NCBI GenBank assembly: GCA_017508315.1
Contig: JAFVZE010000357.1
Span: 1-10,594, forward strand
Length of the DNA: 10,594 nucleotides
DNA from: Kiritimatiellia bacterium
Lineage (GTDB): Bacteria > Verrucomicrobiota > Kiritimatiellia > RFP12 > UBA1067
Direction of reading: 5' to 3'
Within the stretch, counting starts at the first letter, position 1, and every line of letters begins with the position of its first letter. This document shows positions 1 to 5,817 of this stretch, in pieces. The notes beneath the pieces were generated by a model. It ran no database searches, was not told the origin of the DNA, and saw only the letters and a program-made list of their open reading frames with translations. The position numbers were made by a program, and so were the translations under genes.

Positions 1-290
1 CGGATCGACGAAGTTATCGAACGCATATCCAAATGCATGGATGAACGGTTCTTGATCCCTGTGATGTCCAGCACGGGACGCTTCCCTCCGATCTCAGCTA
101 TGAATTCCTGGTCCGCCAGCATGGAATCAACCATTTTCTCAACTGTCCTGCGCACATCCTGCGGCTCTAGCGCGGCAGTCATAGCCTTGCGATCCAGTTG
201 GGTTTCGGTGGCAACCATCGATGTGCTGCATCCGCTCGAAAACGCCGCCGCAATCGCAGCGATCACAACAACCTTCATAATATTAACCAT
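1..290 (-). CDS. lpoB: LpoB-type penicillin-binding-protein activator lipoprotein (partial, C-terminus off window)
   Basis: The 96 visible residues look like LpoB, the outer-membrane lipoprotein that reaches through the periplasm to activate a bifunctional penicillin-binding protein. After a short hydrophobic signal segment comes Ser-Gly-Cys, a weak lipobox. Next is a stretch with TVEKMVDSML, then GKRPVLDITGIKNRSS, which matches the family pattern of a conserved beta strand followed by the I-K-N-R-[ST] motif and the 'H-x-D-x-x-x-I' segment. I chose the ATG at 290 because AGGGA lies 8 nt upstream; an ATG at 278 is in frame but badly spaced. The rest of the domain is outside the window. It is the last visible gene of the lipoprotein operon, 39 nt after the YcfL-like gene, the same order as ycfL-lpoB in E. 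coli. The family call is fairly secure; binding to a particular PBP is inference. Confidence 0.78.
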   Translation of the reverse strand, partial: MVNIMKVVVIAAIAAAFSSGCSTSMVATETQLDRKAMTAALEPQDVRRTVEKMVDSMLADQEFIAEIGGKRPVLDITGIKNRSSMHLDMRSITSSI

Positions 291-329
291 TTGTTCGGTC
301 CCTTTCTGCTTTCAACTCTTTTATTGGAT

Positions 330-737
330 TCACTCGGCCGTATCCGTTTCGCGGATGACCATCTTGGCCGTAACAGCCTTCGCATTAGGCGCAACGCCGG
401 TGAACACGAAGGAATCCTTGCCGTCAAGAATGATTGCCCTGAACGGCTTGCCGTCGGGATCTATCTCCGTTCCTTCGGCGTCCAACCAGATCATGCGTGC
501 CTGAAGACGCTGACGGCGATGCGTGAGAGACTCGATCGTCACCGACGCTTTCTTGATGCCGTCATATTGGTCGTAGGTCGTACGCACAACCTTCACGCGA
601 TTGGAGAGCCTCGTCGAGCCCTCATAGACGCTTGCCTCACCGGCGAGAGTGTCTACCTTCACTCGCGTACCGGCCGTTTCGACACACCCTGCCGCTACGG
701 CGGCAGCTGCGGCCAAAAGAACATTTCTGAACATCAT
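330..737 (-). CDS. ycfL: YcfL-like lipoprotein (DUF1425 type)
   Basis: This 135-residue lipoprotein has a short Ala-rich signal peptide ending in A-A-G-C, with the lipidated cysteine at residue 18. The rest (about 30-125) is one small beta-rich domain with alternating hydrophobic residues, including VTIESLTHRRQRLQARMIWL and then DPDGKPFRAIIL. This fits the YcfL/DUF1425 pattern of a strand, then 'W-x-D-x-x-G', then a strand. The biochemical role of YcfL is not established; in enterobacteria its gene sits directly beside lpoB, as here. The start ATG at 737 overlaps the stop of the upstream gene by 4 nt (ATGA). It has an excellent AAGGAG 8 nt before it, so it is probably translated both by coupling and independently. 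The family call relies on the domain pattern together with the neighbours. Confidence 0.7.
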   Translation of the reverse strand: MMFRNVLLAAAAAVAAGCVETAGTRVKVDTLAGEASVYEGSTRLSNRVKVVRTTYDQYDGIKKASVTIESLTHRRQRLQARMIWLDAEGTEIDPDGKPFRAIILDGKDSFVFTGVAPNAKAVTAKMVIRETDTAE

Positions 738-2110
738 TTTTTAATCTCCTTTCCACTTAAATCCAGCAACGGAGCACCGGCTCCGCCGATGCATGCGGAC
801 ACGCCATGCCACACGGTGCCGGTCTTGGCGATCCATACTATACGTGTTTCGCCGGGCGATAGCGAAACTTTAACCGGAATCGAACTTCCATCCGCTCCGA
901 CGCAAAGGCTGTACTCTCCGGGCGGCATGTCGCTGTCGCACCAAATATGCTGCATAGCAGGCAGTGTGACCCAACTTCTCGTATCGGCGCGGCGGATGGC
1001 AGAGACCACCATATTTCCGGCGAAGACCGCCAGCTTCACATAATTGTTGCCGGCGGCGTTTGCGCTCGCCTGCGCCCCCGCCTGAACCGCGGCACGGGTG
1101 AGATTGCGCACGATGACGCCGGGCAGTTTTTCTTTCAGATCGCGAGCCGCGAGCGAACACACATCCACGGCGACACCAGCCTCGCAGCCATGTTCACAGC
1201 CGGAAACTGAAACGCGCTCGGCAAGGGTGGTCGTAGAATATTTCGGAATGTCAATGGAAAAACCGGTATAGACGGGAACAGGAATTTTCAGCGATTCTCT
1301 GACGGGAACAAAATCCTGCTCGTACATGACTATCAGTTTGGACCGGCCGCTGCGGGGCGTGGCGGAGCCTTCGGCGCGCGCCGCATCCTTGGCGAAAACT
1401 GCGCACTCCGGCTTGACGGCCGATGCTTTGCGATAACTCTGCCACGCCGCTTCAAGATCGCCGTCCGCTTCGAAAAGAACGCCCGTAAGCCACCAGAGAA
1501 GAGGATTCTCCCATGAATTCCGGCTCGCCGCGATCATGGACTCCAGCGCGGCATTCTGCTCTTCGATCAACCCGCGGGCCTGTTCGGTCATCCCTTCCGG
1601 CTCGGACGTCGCATCCGCGCCGTAGAGGCCGGCAAACGAGTCCTGCACATACACCCCAAGACGCGCATCGACCAGCGCATCCTCGCGCTTCCCCGTGAAA
1701 ATCTGAGAGAGAATACCGTACTCGATGGCCATGTTCAGTTCATAGGGCGGGAGGTAATATTCACGGGTCCGGTCGTCGGTTATCGTGGATGACATTGCCG
1801 TATTGGCCAGGTCTCCCGCCTTTAACTTAGGTTCGGATTCCGTCCTGTCGACGGCTGAATCCATCGCCGAGCGGAAGCGCCGAACAGCGTCGGCGAACCT
1901 ACCGGAAAGCATAGCCACGCGCCCAGCCTCGACGACACCGAGATTTTTCGAATAATAACTGTCTTCCGCAAGATCAGTGCTCCATGCCTCTGCCTGCGCG
2001 TTATTGCCCGATCGCAGCGCATCGACAGCCCGCTGTGCATCTCTATCGACAGAAACGCACCCGCAGACTATCATCCACAACGCTGCTGAGCAAAACACGC
2101 AGAAACGCAT
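734..2110 (-). CDS. COG3014-type lipoprotein with TPR-like repeats
   Basis: A 458-residue predicted lipoprotein. The signal segment ends in V-C-G-C (Cys18), followed by helical TPR-like repeats: about 28-90, the segment with YYLPPYELNMAIEYG and the following helix at about 118-152, and a third repeat near 205-240 (AWQSYRKASAVKP). A beta-rich C-terminal half follows, with VPVRESLKIPVPV near 270 and then a segment DVCSLAARDLKEKLPG leading to an Arg-rich helix. That order matches what I remember of COG3014 proteins, which lie beside YcfL and LpoB in Vibrio and Shewanella relatives. I chose ATG 2110, 2 nt after the previous stop, because AGGA sits 9 nt upstream. A TTG at 2116 would overlap that stop but would have its Shine-Dalgarno too close. 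Molecular function is unknown; a scaffold for the LpoB-containing complex is an inference. Confidence 0.62.
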   Translation of the reverse strand: MRFCVFCSAALWMIVCGCVSVDRDAQRAVDALRSGNNAQAEAWSTDLAEDSYYSKNLGVVEAGRVAMLSGRFADAVRRFRSAMDSAVDRTESEPKLKAGDLANTAMSSTITDDRTREYYLPPYELNMAIEYGILSQIFTGKREDALVDARLGVYVQDSFAGLYGADATSEPEGMTEQARGLIEEQNAALESMIAASRNSWENPLLWWLTGVLFEADGDLEAAWQSYRKASAVKPECAVFAKDAARAEGSATPRSGRSKLIVMYEQDFVPVRESLKIPVPVYTGFSIDIPKYSTTTLAERVSVSGCEHGCEAGVAVDVCSLAARDLKEKLPGVIVRNLTRAAVQAGAQASANAAGNNYVKLAVFAGNMVVSAIRRADTRSWVTLPAMQHIWCDSDMPPGEYSLCVGADGSSIPVKVSLSPGETRIVWIAKTGTVWHGVSACIGGAGAPLLDLSGKEIKK

Positions 2111-2112
2111 AA

Positions 2113-3231
2113 TCAATTATCCTTCAACACCCGAACGCCTGAATTCCCGACATCGCGCCATTTCGAGGTATCGAGATTAATGCGCACACCACGCTCACGT
2201 GCGGCATCAGCATAGCGTTTCGCAAGATCGGCTCGCATCGCCTCGATCGAACCCCATTTCCGAACACCTTCGTCGCTCAACTCCAGGGCCACCTCCAACG
2301 TCATCCCTTCCGAAATTGAAACCGTCGCCACATATGGCTTCATCCATGCTCGAGTAACCCGTAACTGATGGAGTCCCGATGCGGCGCGGAACGAGCCGGG
2401 CGTAGAACCGATTACAGCTCCATCAAGTTCGACGGTCACGCCGCCAACCACGCGACGCAGTTCCTGCAGCTGCTCGCCTTTCGCACCTCTTGTCTGACTC
2501 TCAAGCTCGGCAACAGTCTTGTCAATCGTGGTTGAGACATGAAACTCGACCATTGTGTCCGCCGCGGCTGCAGGGACGCGCCAGCGCGAAGCCTTTTGCG
2601 CAACAGCCGTGGTAATGTCGCTCGCCCACTGGTCAAAAAGCATCTGGTAGTAGTTCATTGGATCGTCAGCGGCATCAAGTATGGGCAACTGACGCACCCA
2701 TGTCGGCATTCCATCCACGCTAGCGCCGGTCGAATCCATAACCTTAAGCGTCATGCGCAGGGTGAAGATAGTGTTCAGCCGCCCGCCCAGATTGCGCTTC
2801 ATCGAACTTGCATTGACAATCGTAGCCGCTGCTATGTAGTCGCATCCCAGCATCTTCGCGATGCGGGACACTGAACCTCCGGAGAAAACCCCAGCGATAA
2901 GCTCGGCTTTTTCTTCGGCGGCAGTCACCTTATACCGGCGGAACGTGTCCGCGACCTGCGCCGAATCGACGATCGCAAGCCCGTCCACTTCGGCCAAGGC
3001 CGCAGTCAAGCGATCGCGCACGCTGTCAACCTCATCATCCATTCCAACAACGCGCGTACGGTTTTGCACGAACACCGCTATTTTTCTCTGCCGCATCTCA
3101 TGCTGAACACAGGAAACCGATTCAACAACAGTCGTCGTGACATTTTTGACGACCGTCGTAGTAGTTGTTGTCTGCTGGGCAAAAACAATCACCGCGCTCG
3201 CCATTGCGAGCATTAACGCCAACCGTTTCAT
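2113..3231 (-). CDS. Secreted CsgG/LpoB-like protein with C-terminal PEGA domain
   Basis: This 372-residue protein has a signal peptide with probable cleavage after VFA (residue 18) and no lipobox cysteine, so it is probably periplasmic. A Thr/Val-rich stretch (21-37) follows. Residues about 49-215 look like a CsgG/LpoB-type alpha/beta domain: KIAVFVQNRTR, then an amphipathic helix, LAIVDS, a helix with DTFRRY, and DYIAAATIV. Residues about 263-318 form a PEGA domain: VTVELDGAVIGSTPGSF, a 'G-x-H-x-L-x-V' strand and SISEGMTLEVALEL. The C-terminal 50 residues are helical and of unknown type. PEGA domains are usually found on extracytoplasmic proteins and are thought to bind the envelope. A good GGAGGG lies 7 nt before ATG 3231. 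It lies in the lipoprotein operon with a separate LpoB gene, so two CsgG-fold-like proteins may act together. The exact function is unknown. Confidence 0.66.
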   Translation of the reverse strand: MKRLALMLAMASAVIVFAQQTTTTTTVVKNVTTTVVESVSCVQHEMRQRKIAVFVQNRTRVVGMDDEVDSVRDRLTAALAEVDGLAIVDSAQVADTFRRYKVTAAEEKAELIAGVFSGGSVSRIAKMLGCDYIAAATIVNASSMKRNLGGRLNTIFTLRMTLKVMDSTGASVDGMPTWVRQLPILDAADDPMNYYQMLFDQWASDITTAVAQKASRWRVPAAAADTMVEFHVSTTIDKTVAELESQTRGAKGEQLQELRRVVGGVTVELDGAVIGSTPGSFRAASGLHQLRVTRAWMKPYVATVSISEGMTLEVALELSDEGVRKWGSIEAMRADLAKRYADAARERGVRINLDTSKWRDVGNSGVRVLKDN

Positions 3232-3246
3232 CTGATTTCCCTCCTT

Positions 3247-4131
3247 TTATTCCGTTTCAAATTCGATTTCGAGAATGTTCCCCGGCTTAATCCGTTCCGC
3301 GCCAAGATAGAATCTTGCGACAGACGGTATCTTCCCGGTCGTCAACGCCACATTCTTGTCGCGCGCCAGAGTCTCGATGTTCCTGCGCACCCATGCACGC
3401 GCATCCTCAAAGCGGCTGTAACCTATTTTGATTGCGATGATACCCTTCTGCGTTTTTGGATCGTATTGCAGCGACATGACCTCAATACACATAACTGCGG
3501 CGCGACCTTCAATAACACCGTCATTCAATGAAAAATCAGGAAAATCAATACGCACGTCCGACACATGTCCACCATGAGCGCCTACATAATCAGCCGCTAT
3601 CGTAGAACGCAATTCCCGTTTGATGCAATCCATCGCCGACAGCCCGGTATCAGCTCCGTTTTTAAGACGAAGTCTAAAATTATAGGCGTACCGGTCATCA
3701 GAAACACGTTCAAATCTGTTGACAACATAGGAGACGCCAGCCTGACTTTTCAACATCCGACTGCTTTCGGACATCTCCTGATGCTTTGCTCTTATTGCAG
3801 GTAACGACTTGCCTCTATTGATATACGGGACCATGTCACGCGGAATTCGTGTTGACACGGAAGTCTTCCCGAAAGATTTGACGCTAATCATCACAGTCGG
3901 ATTTTTCCATGCGAAATAACCTCCGGAATGACCGATCTTTATTACATCAGGCTCCCCCCACGTTCGGCATGATTCATCCAATTGGAGCGATATCTCGCGG
4001 CAAAATGACAAATATTTCGCATATTGCGCCGACCCGCGAAAAACATAACCTCTATCCCCAAACTTTGGAGGTGCAAATATGCATCCTTCAAGCAGTAATA
4101 AGGATATTGCAATGATAACTGAACGCATCAT
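3247..4131 (-). CDS. Hypothetical lipoprotein
   Basis: I do not recognise this family. The 294-residue product starts with a hydrophobic signal segment ending L-L-E-G-C (Cys17), a lipobox with an unusual Glu at -2. The body is mixed alpha/beta with no enzyme motif. A central region (FERVSDDRYAYNFRLRLKNG) looks like beta strands. The end (GKIPSVARFYLGAERIKPGN, then a charged beta strand) looks like a separate small beta domain. I prefer ATG 4131, which overlaps the previous stop as ATGA, with GGGA about 7 nt upstream. A TTG at 4143 would add four residues. The coding strand is AT-richer than the genes near the right end. It is co-transcribed with, and translationally coupled to, the upstream lipoprotein gene, and lies 15 nt before the CsgG/PEGA gene. 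This suggests a structural role in the same envelope complex. Confidence 0.7.
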   Translation of the reverse strand: MMRSVIIAISLLLLEGCIFAPPKFGDRGYVFRGSAQYAKYLSFCREISLQLDESCRTWGEPDVIKIGHSGGYFAWKNPTVMISVKSFGKTSVSTRIPRDMVPYINRGKSLPAIRAKHQEMSESSRMLKSQAGVSYVVNRFERVSDDRYAYNFRLRLKNGADTGLSAMDCIKRELRSTIAADYVGAHGGHVSDVRIDFPDFSLNDGVIEGRAAVMCIEVMSLQYDPKTQKGIIAIKIGYSRFEDARAWVRRNIETLARDKNVALTTGKIPSVARFYLGAERIKPGNILEIEFETE

Positions 4132-4625
4132 CGATTTTCCCAATATCTGTTTCTGACGGACGCGTCTTTATTAACCTTCAACTCATCAACAAACGGCAAT
4201 GTCCACTGCAATTTTGAATATTCTCTGCCTTCAGGGGTTTGGGCGTCGACAGCACGAACAATTTTTCCGTCACTGTCATAAATAACATAATAGACATATG
4301 TCGGATAATCTGAATAATACAATTCCAAAGGAGTGCCGATAAACTCCCATAAAAAATAAGTCGCTGCATCAAGCACACCATGGGTACAAAACCGAACAAC
4401 CTTCCACCCTATTGGAATTCCATCGATAAACTGTATTTGTTCTGCATAATTCCCACCACTATCCAAGCCGCAAGCAATCGGATATCCAAAGCGGTGGTCA
4501 ACATACGCCATTGAAACTCCAGCCGTTAATTCTTCCGGAGGACGATCAATCGGCAGTTTGGACGACATTACAATAGAACAACCACTCAACAACGTAAGCA
4601 ACGAAAAAGACAGCCAACGGGTCAT
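4128..4625 (-). CDS. Hypothetical small lipoprotein
   Basis: A 165-residue predicted lipoprotein with a textbook signal peptide ending L-L-S-G-C (Cys16). The mature part begins with a segment (GVSMAYVDHRFGYPIACG) that resembles the 'turn-helix-G-x-P' start of BamE/SmpA-like lipoproteins. A Trp/Tyr-rich middle follows (YFLWEFIGTPLELYYSDYP), then strands YVYYVIYDSDGKIVRAVD. I cannot place it in a named family, so the BamE-like impression is only a hint. ATG 4625 has AAGG about 7 nt upstream and lies 16 nt after the stop of the repeat protein gene. Its TGA overlaps the next ATG. A 60-base sample at 4141-4200 is 40 percent G+C, well below the clpC block. Probably an outer-membrane-anchored accessory protein of the operon. 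Confidence 0.7.
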   Translation of the reverse strand: MTRWLSFSLLTLLSGCSIVMSSKLPIDRPPEELTAGVSMAYVDHRFGYPIACGLDSGGNYAEQIQFIDGIPIGWKVVRFCTHGVLDAATYFLWEFIGTPLELYYSDYPTYVYYVIYDSDGKIVRAVDAQTPEGREYSKLQWTLPFVDELKVNKDASVRNRYWENR

Positions 4626-4641
4626 TAAAAACCTTCTCTTA

Positions 4642-5025
4642 TTAAAAATACCAGTTCAATACAGGAAAGAAAGGAATGTCGTTGTCTTCAATGACATTCA
4701 GAAAACCAATCTGAACGCCATACATCTTACGCGTCACATTGATTCCTCCGATCTGAAGACCACGAAAGCGGTCGGTGGTGTTTACAACGCCGATTTGAAC
4801 GCCGTCAAAATCCTCAATCCAATTCCATACGCCGACCTGAAGTCCTTTCACATCCCAATCAAATCCCCACGGCAGCCCCACGGGAGTGATGACGTTAACG
4901 GACAAGGGAGTATATGTCTTCAAGCATTGAGAGGGAGGATTCTTACCTTCCGCTTTCAAAACGGCTTCCGCGCCATACGCGAGGCAGACACAAAAAATCG
5001 AAACAGATAGAAACACTTTTTTCAT
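4642..5025 (-). CDS. Exported protein with four 14-residue G-[LV]-Q-[VI]-G surface repeats
   Basis: A 127-residue protein with a signal peptide (MKKVFLSVSIFCVCLAYGAEA). Residues 61-116 are four tandem repeats of exactly 14 residues, each opening G-[LV]-Q-[VI]-G, at 61, 75, 89 and 103. Examples are GLQVGVWNWIEDFD and GLQIGGINVTRKMY. The C-terminus ends in aromatics (FFPVLNWYF). This repeat is the signature of the family annotated as LA_2272-type surface repeat proteins, found in many Gram-negative lineages; the repeats are predicted to form beta strands at the cell surface. The function is not known. ATG 5025 follows GAGAG about 8 nt upstream. The gene is first in the operon, about 50 nt below a strong promoter. 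At four repeats it is much shorter than family members I recall, so it may be a minimal or eroded version. Confidence 0.75.
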   Translation of the reverse strand: MKKVFLSVSIFCVCLAYGAEAVLKAEGKNPPSQCLKTYTPLSVNVITPVGLPWGFDWDVKGLQVGVWNWIEDFDGVQIGVVNTTDRFRGLQIGGINVTRKMYGVQIGFLNVIEDNDIPFFPVLNWYF

Positions 5026-5074
5026 TTTATTCTCTCAACTTCTTTACATCAATTTTCATTTCGCAACTGCTTTC

Positions 5075-5080
5075 ATTATA
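5075..5080 (-). promoter_or_regulatory. Extended -10 promoter of the lipoprotein operon
   Basis: On the minus strand the bases read TATGGTATAAT: a perfect TATAAT preceded by TGG, the extended -10 element. TTGCAT lies 18 nt upstream as a weak -35. The predicted transcription start is near 5067, about 40 nt before ATG 5025. There is no other good promoter between this and the left edge, so it probably drives all seven genes. Confidence 0.65.
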
Positions 5081-5350
5081 CCATAACTGCCATCCTCCAT
5101 GCAAACATCACCCCTCCCAATCTCAGGCAATGCCCCACCTGTCCTTCCTATCAAAAAAAAATCTGAGAAAATTATCTTGACGACAAAATGAGCAGCGTAA
5201 AAGCGTTTCACTCACCGTTTTATTCTGCCTTATAGCAATATTGCTTCGGGTAGGTCGGAGGCGCGGCGACTTTCGGGGTGGTGCGGCTCAAGAGATTCAC
5301 TTTACCTCGGTAATGCTTCGGCGGCAAGCAAAAGCAACAACCCACTTCAG

Positions 5351-5386
5351 CCACAAGATACACAGAAAATTTGTGACGATTTGTGG
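5351..5386. repeat. Nested inverted repeat downstream of gdx
   Basis: An outer arm CCACAA at 5351-5356 pairs with TTGTGG at 5381-5386. Inside, CACA at 5361-5364 pairs with TGTG at 5372-5375, separated from the outer arms by small internal loops. It sits about 35 nt past the gdx stop. No T-run follows on either strand, so it is not a standard intrinsic terminator; it may be a 3' stabilising structure or a protein site. Confidence 0.4.
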
Positions 5387-5418
5387 ACAATGCGCCCCTT
5401 CTTCGCTCAAATGTTGCC

Positions 5419-5736
5419 TTAATTCGCGGTCAGTTTAAGTCCGACGATGCCGATGACTATGAGCGCGGCAGAAAGGAGCCGGAGCGCCGCCGCAGGTTCG
5501 CCGAAAAGAACGATGCCCGCCACGACGCTGCCGACGGCGCCGATGCCCGTCCAGATCGCATAGGCCGTCCCCATCGGGATCGTGCGTATCGCGATCGAAA
5601 GAAGCCACATGCTCAATATCATGGAGACGACGCAAAGCGCCGCGGCGAGCGGATTGCGGAAGCCGTCGGAATATTTCAACGCGACCGCCCATGCGACTTC
5701 GAATCCGCCGGCCAACATCAGAACAAGCCAGTTCAT
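5419..5736 (-). CDS. gdx: Guanidinium exporter, small multidrug resistance family (Gdx/SugE)
   Basis: A 105-residue four-helix membrane protein; helices at about 2-20, 29-49, 57-79 and 85-102. It has the Gdx/SugE form of the SMR signature: ALKYSDGF after helix 1, the essential Glu13 in helix 1, and GTAYAIWTGIGAVGS at 56-70. It ends IVIGIVGLKL. Length is exactly that of the family. Gdx proteins work as antiparallel dimers that exchange guanidinium for protons across the inner membrane. The drug-exporting EmrE branch has a different helix 3 motif, so the Gdx subtype is likely. ATG 5736 has AAGGAG 8 nt upstream. Many gdx genes sit behind guanidine riboswitches. The 79-nt region between rimO and this gene is structured but matches none of the guanidine classes I can recall. 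It may be co-transcribed with rimO. Confidence 0.93.
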   Translation of the reverse strand: MNWLVLMLAGGFEVAWAVALKYSDGFRNPLAAALCVVSMILSMWLLSIAIRTIPMGTAYAIWTGIGAVGSVVAGIVLFGEPAAALRLLSAALIVIGIVGLKLTAN

Positions 5737-5766
5737 GATTTCAACTCCTTATTTCTTTTTTCTTCA

Positions 5767-5817
5767 GACTTTCCACGCGGCAACAACACTCCCCTCGCCA
5801 TATGGAGGGCGAAAGTC
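5767..5817 (-). other. Structured leader between rimO and gdx
   Basis: A perfect 7-bp inverted repeat (GACTTTC at 5767-5773, GAAAGTC at 5811-5817) encloses about 37 nt. Inside that, CCCTC and GAGGG form an inner hairpin around CATATGGC. The outer arm touches the rimO stop codon. No U-run follows on the minus strand, so it is not a clear terminator. It could be an mRNA-processing or regulatory structure, but its function is unproven. Confidence 0.35.

Larger units (their letters stand above)
5026..5418. other. Gene-poor interval with inverted repeats between gdx and the lipoprotein operon
   Basis: About 390 bp without a gene I would defend. It contains nested inverted repeats at 5351-5386, a 12-bp perfect palindrome at 5234-5245, a TTACC-TC-GGTAA palindrome near 5301-5312, and TGCTTCGG twice (near 5242 and 5314). 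It also has a run of nine A on the plus strand near 5153-5161 and the operon promoter at 5075-5080. An open minus-strand frame runs from inside gdx down to a TAA at 5220-5222 but has no ATG and no ribosome site. It may be a decayed gene or a dispersed repeat. I see no tRNA or known riboswitch. Confidence 0.6.

Noticed and set aside
198..1043. Plus-strand frame of 281 codons over the ycfL and COG3014-type genes
   Set aside because: It is antisense to two genes with signal peptides, ribosome sites and coupled ends, and has no recognisable domain.
3123..3170. Inverted repeat in the start of the CsgG/PEGA gene (CAACAAC/GTTGTTG with inner GTCGTC/GACGAC)
   Set aside because: It arises from two copies of a Thr-Thr-Val-Val coding stretch, because Thr ACG/ACA and Val GTC/GTT codons are near reverse complements. 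No regulatory role is needed to explain it.
5140..5170. Run of T on the minus strand as an intrinsic terminator
   Set aside because: No G+C-rich stem precedes the T-run; the upstream bases are AT-rich and do not pair.
5241..5438. Plus-strand 65-codon frame downstream of gdx
   Set aside because: No ribosome site, Arg/Cys-rich composition, and it overlaps the end of gdx antisense.
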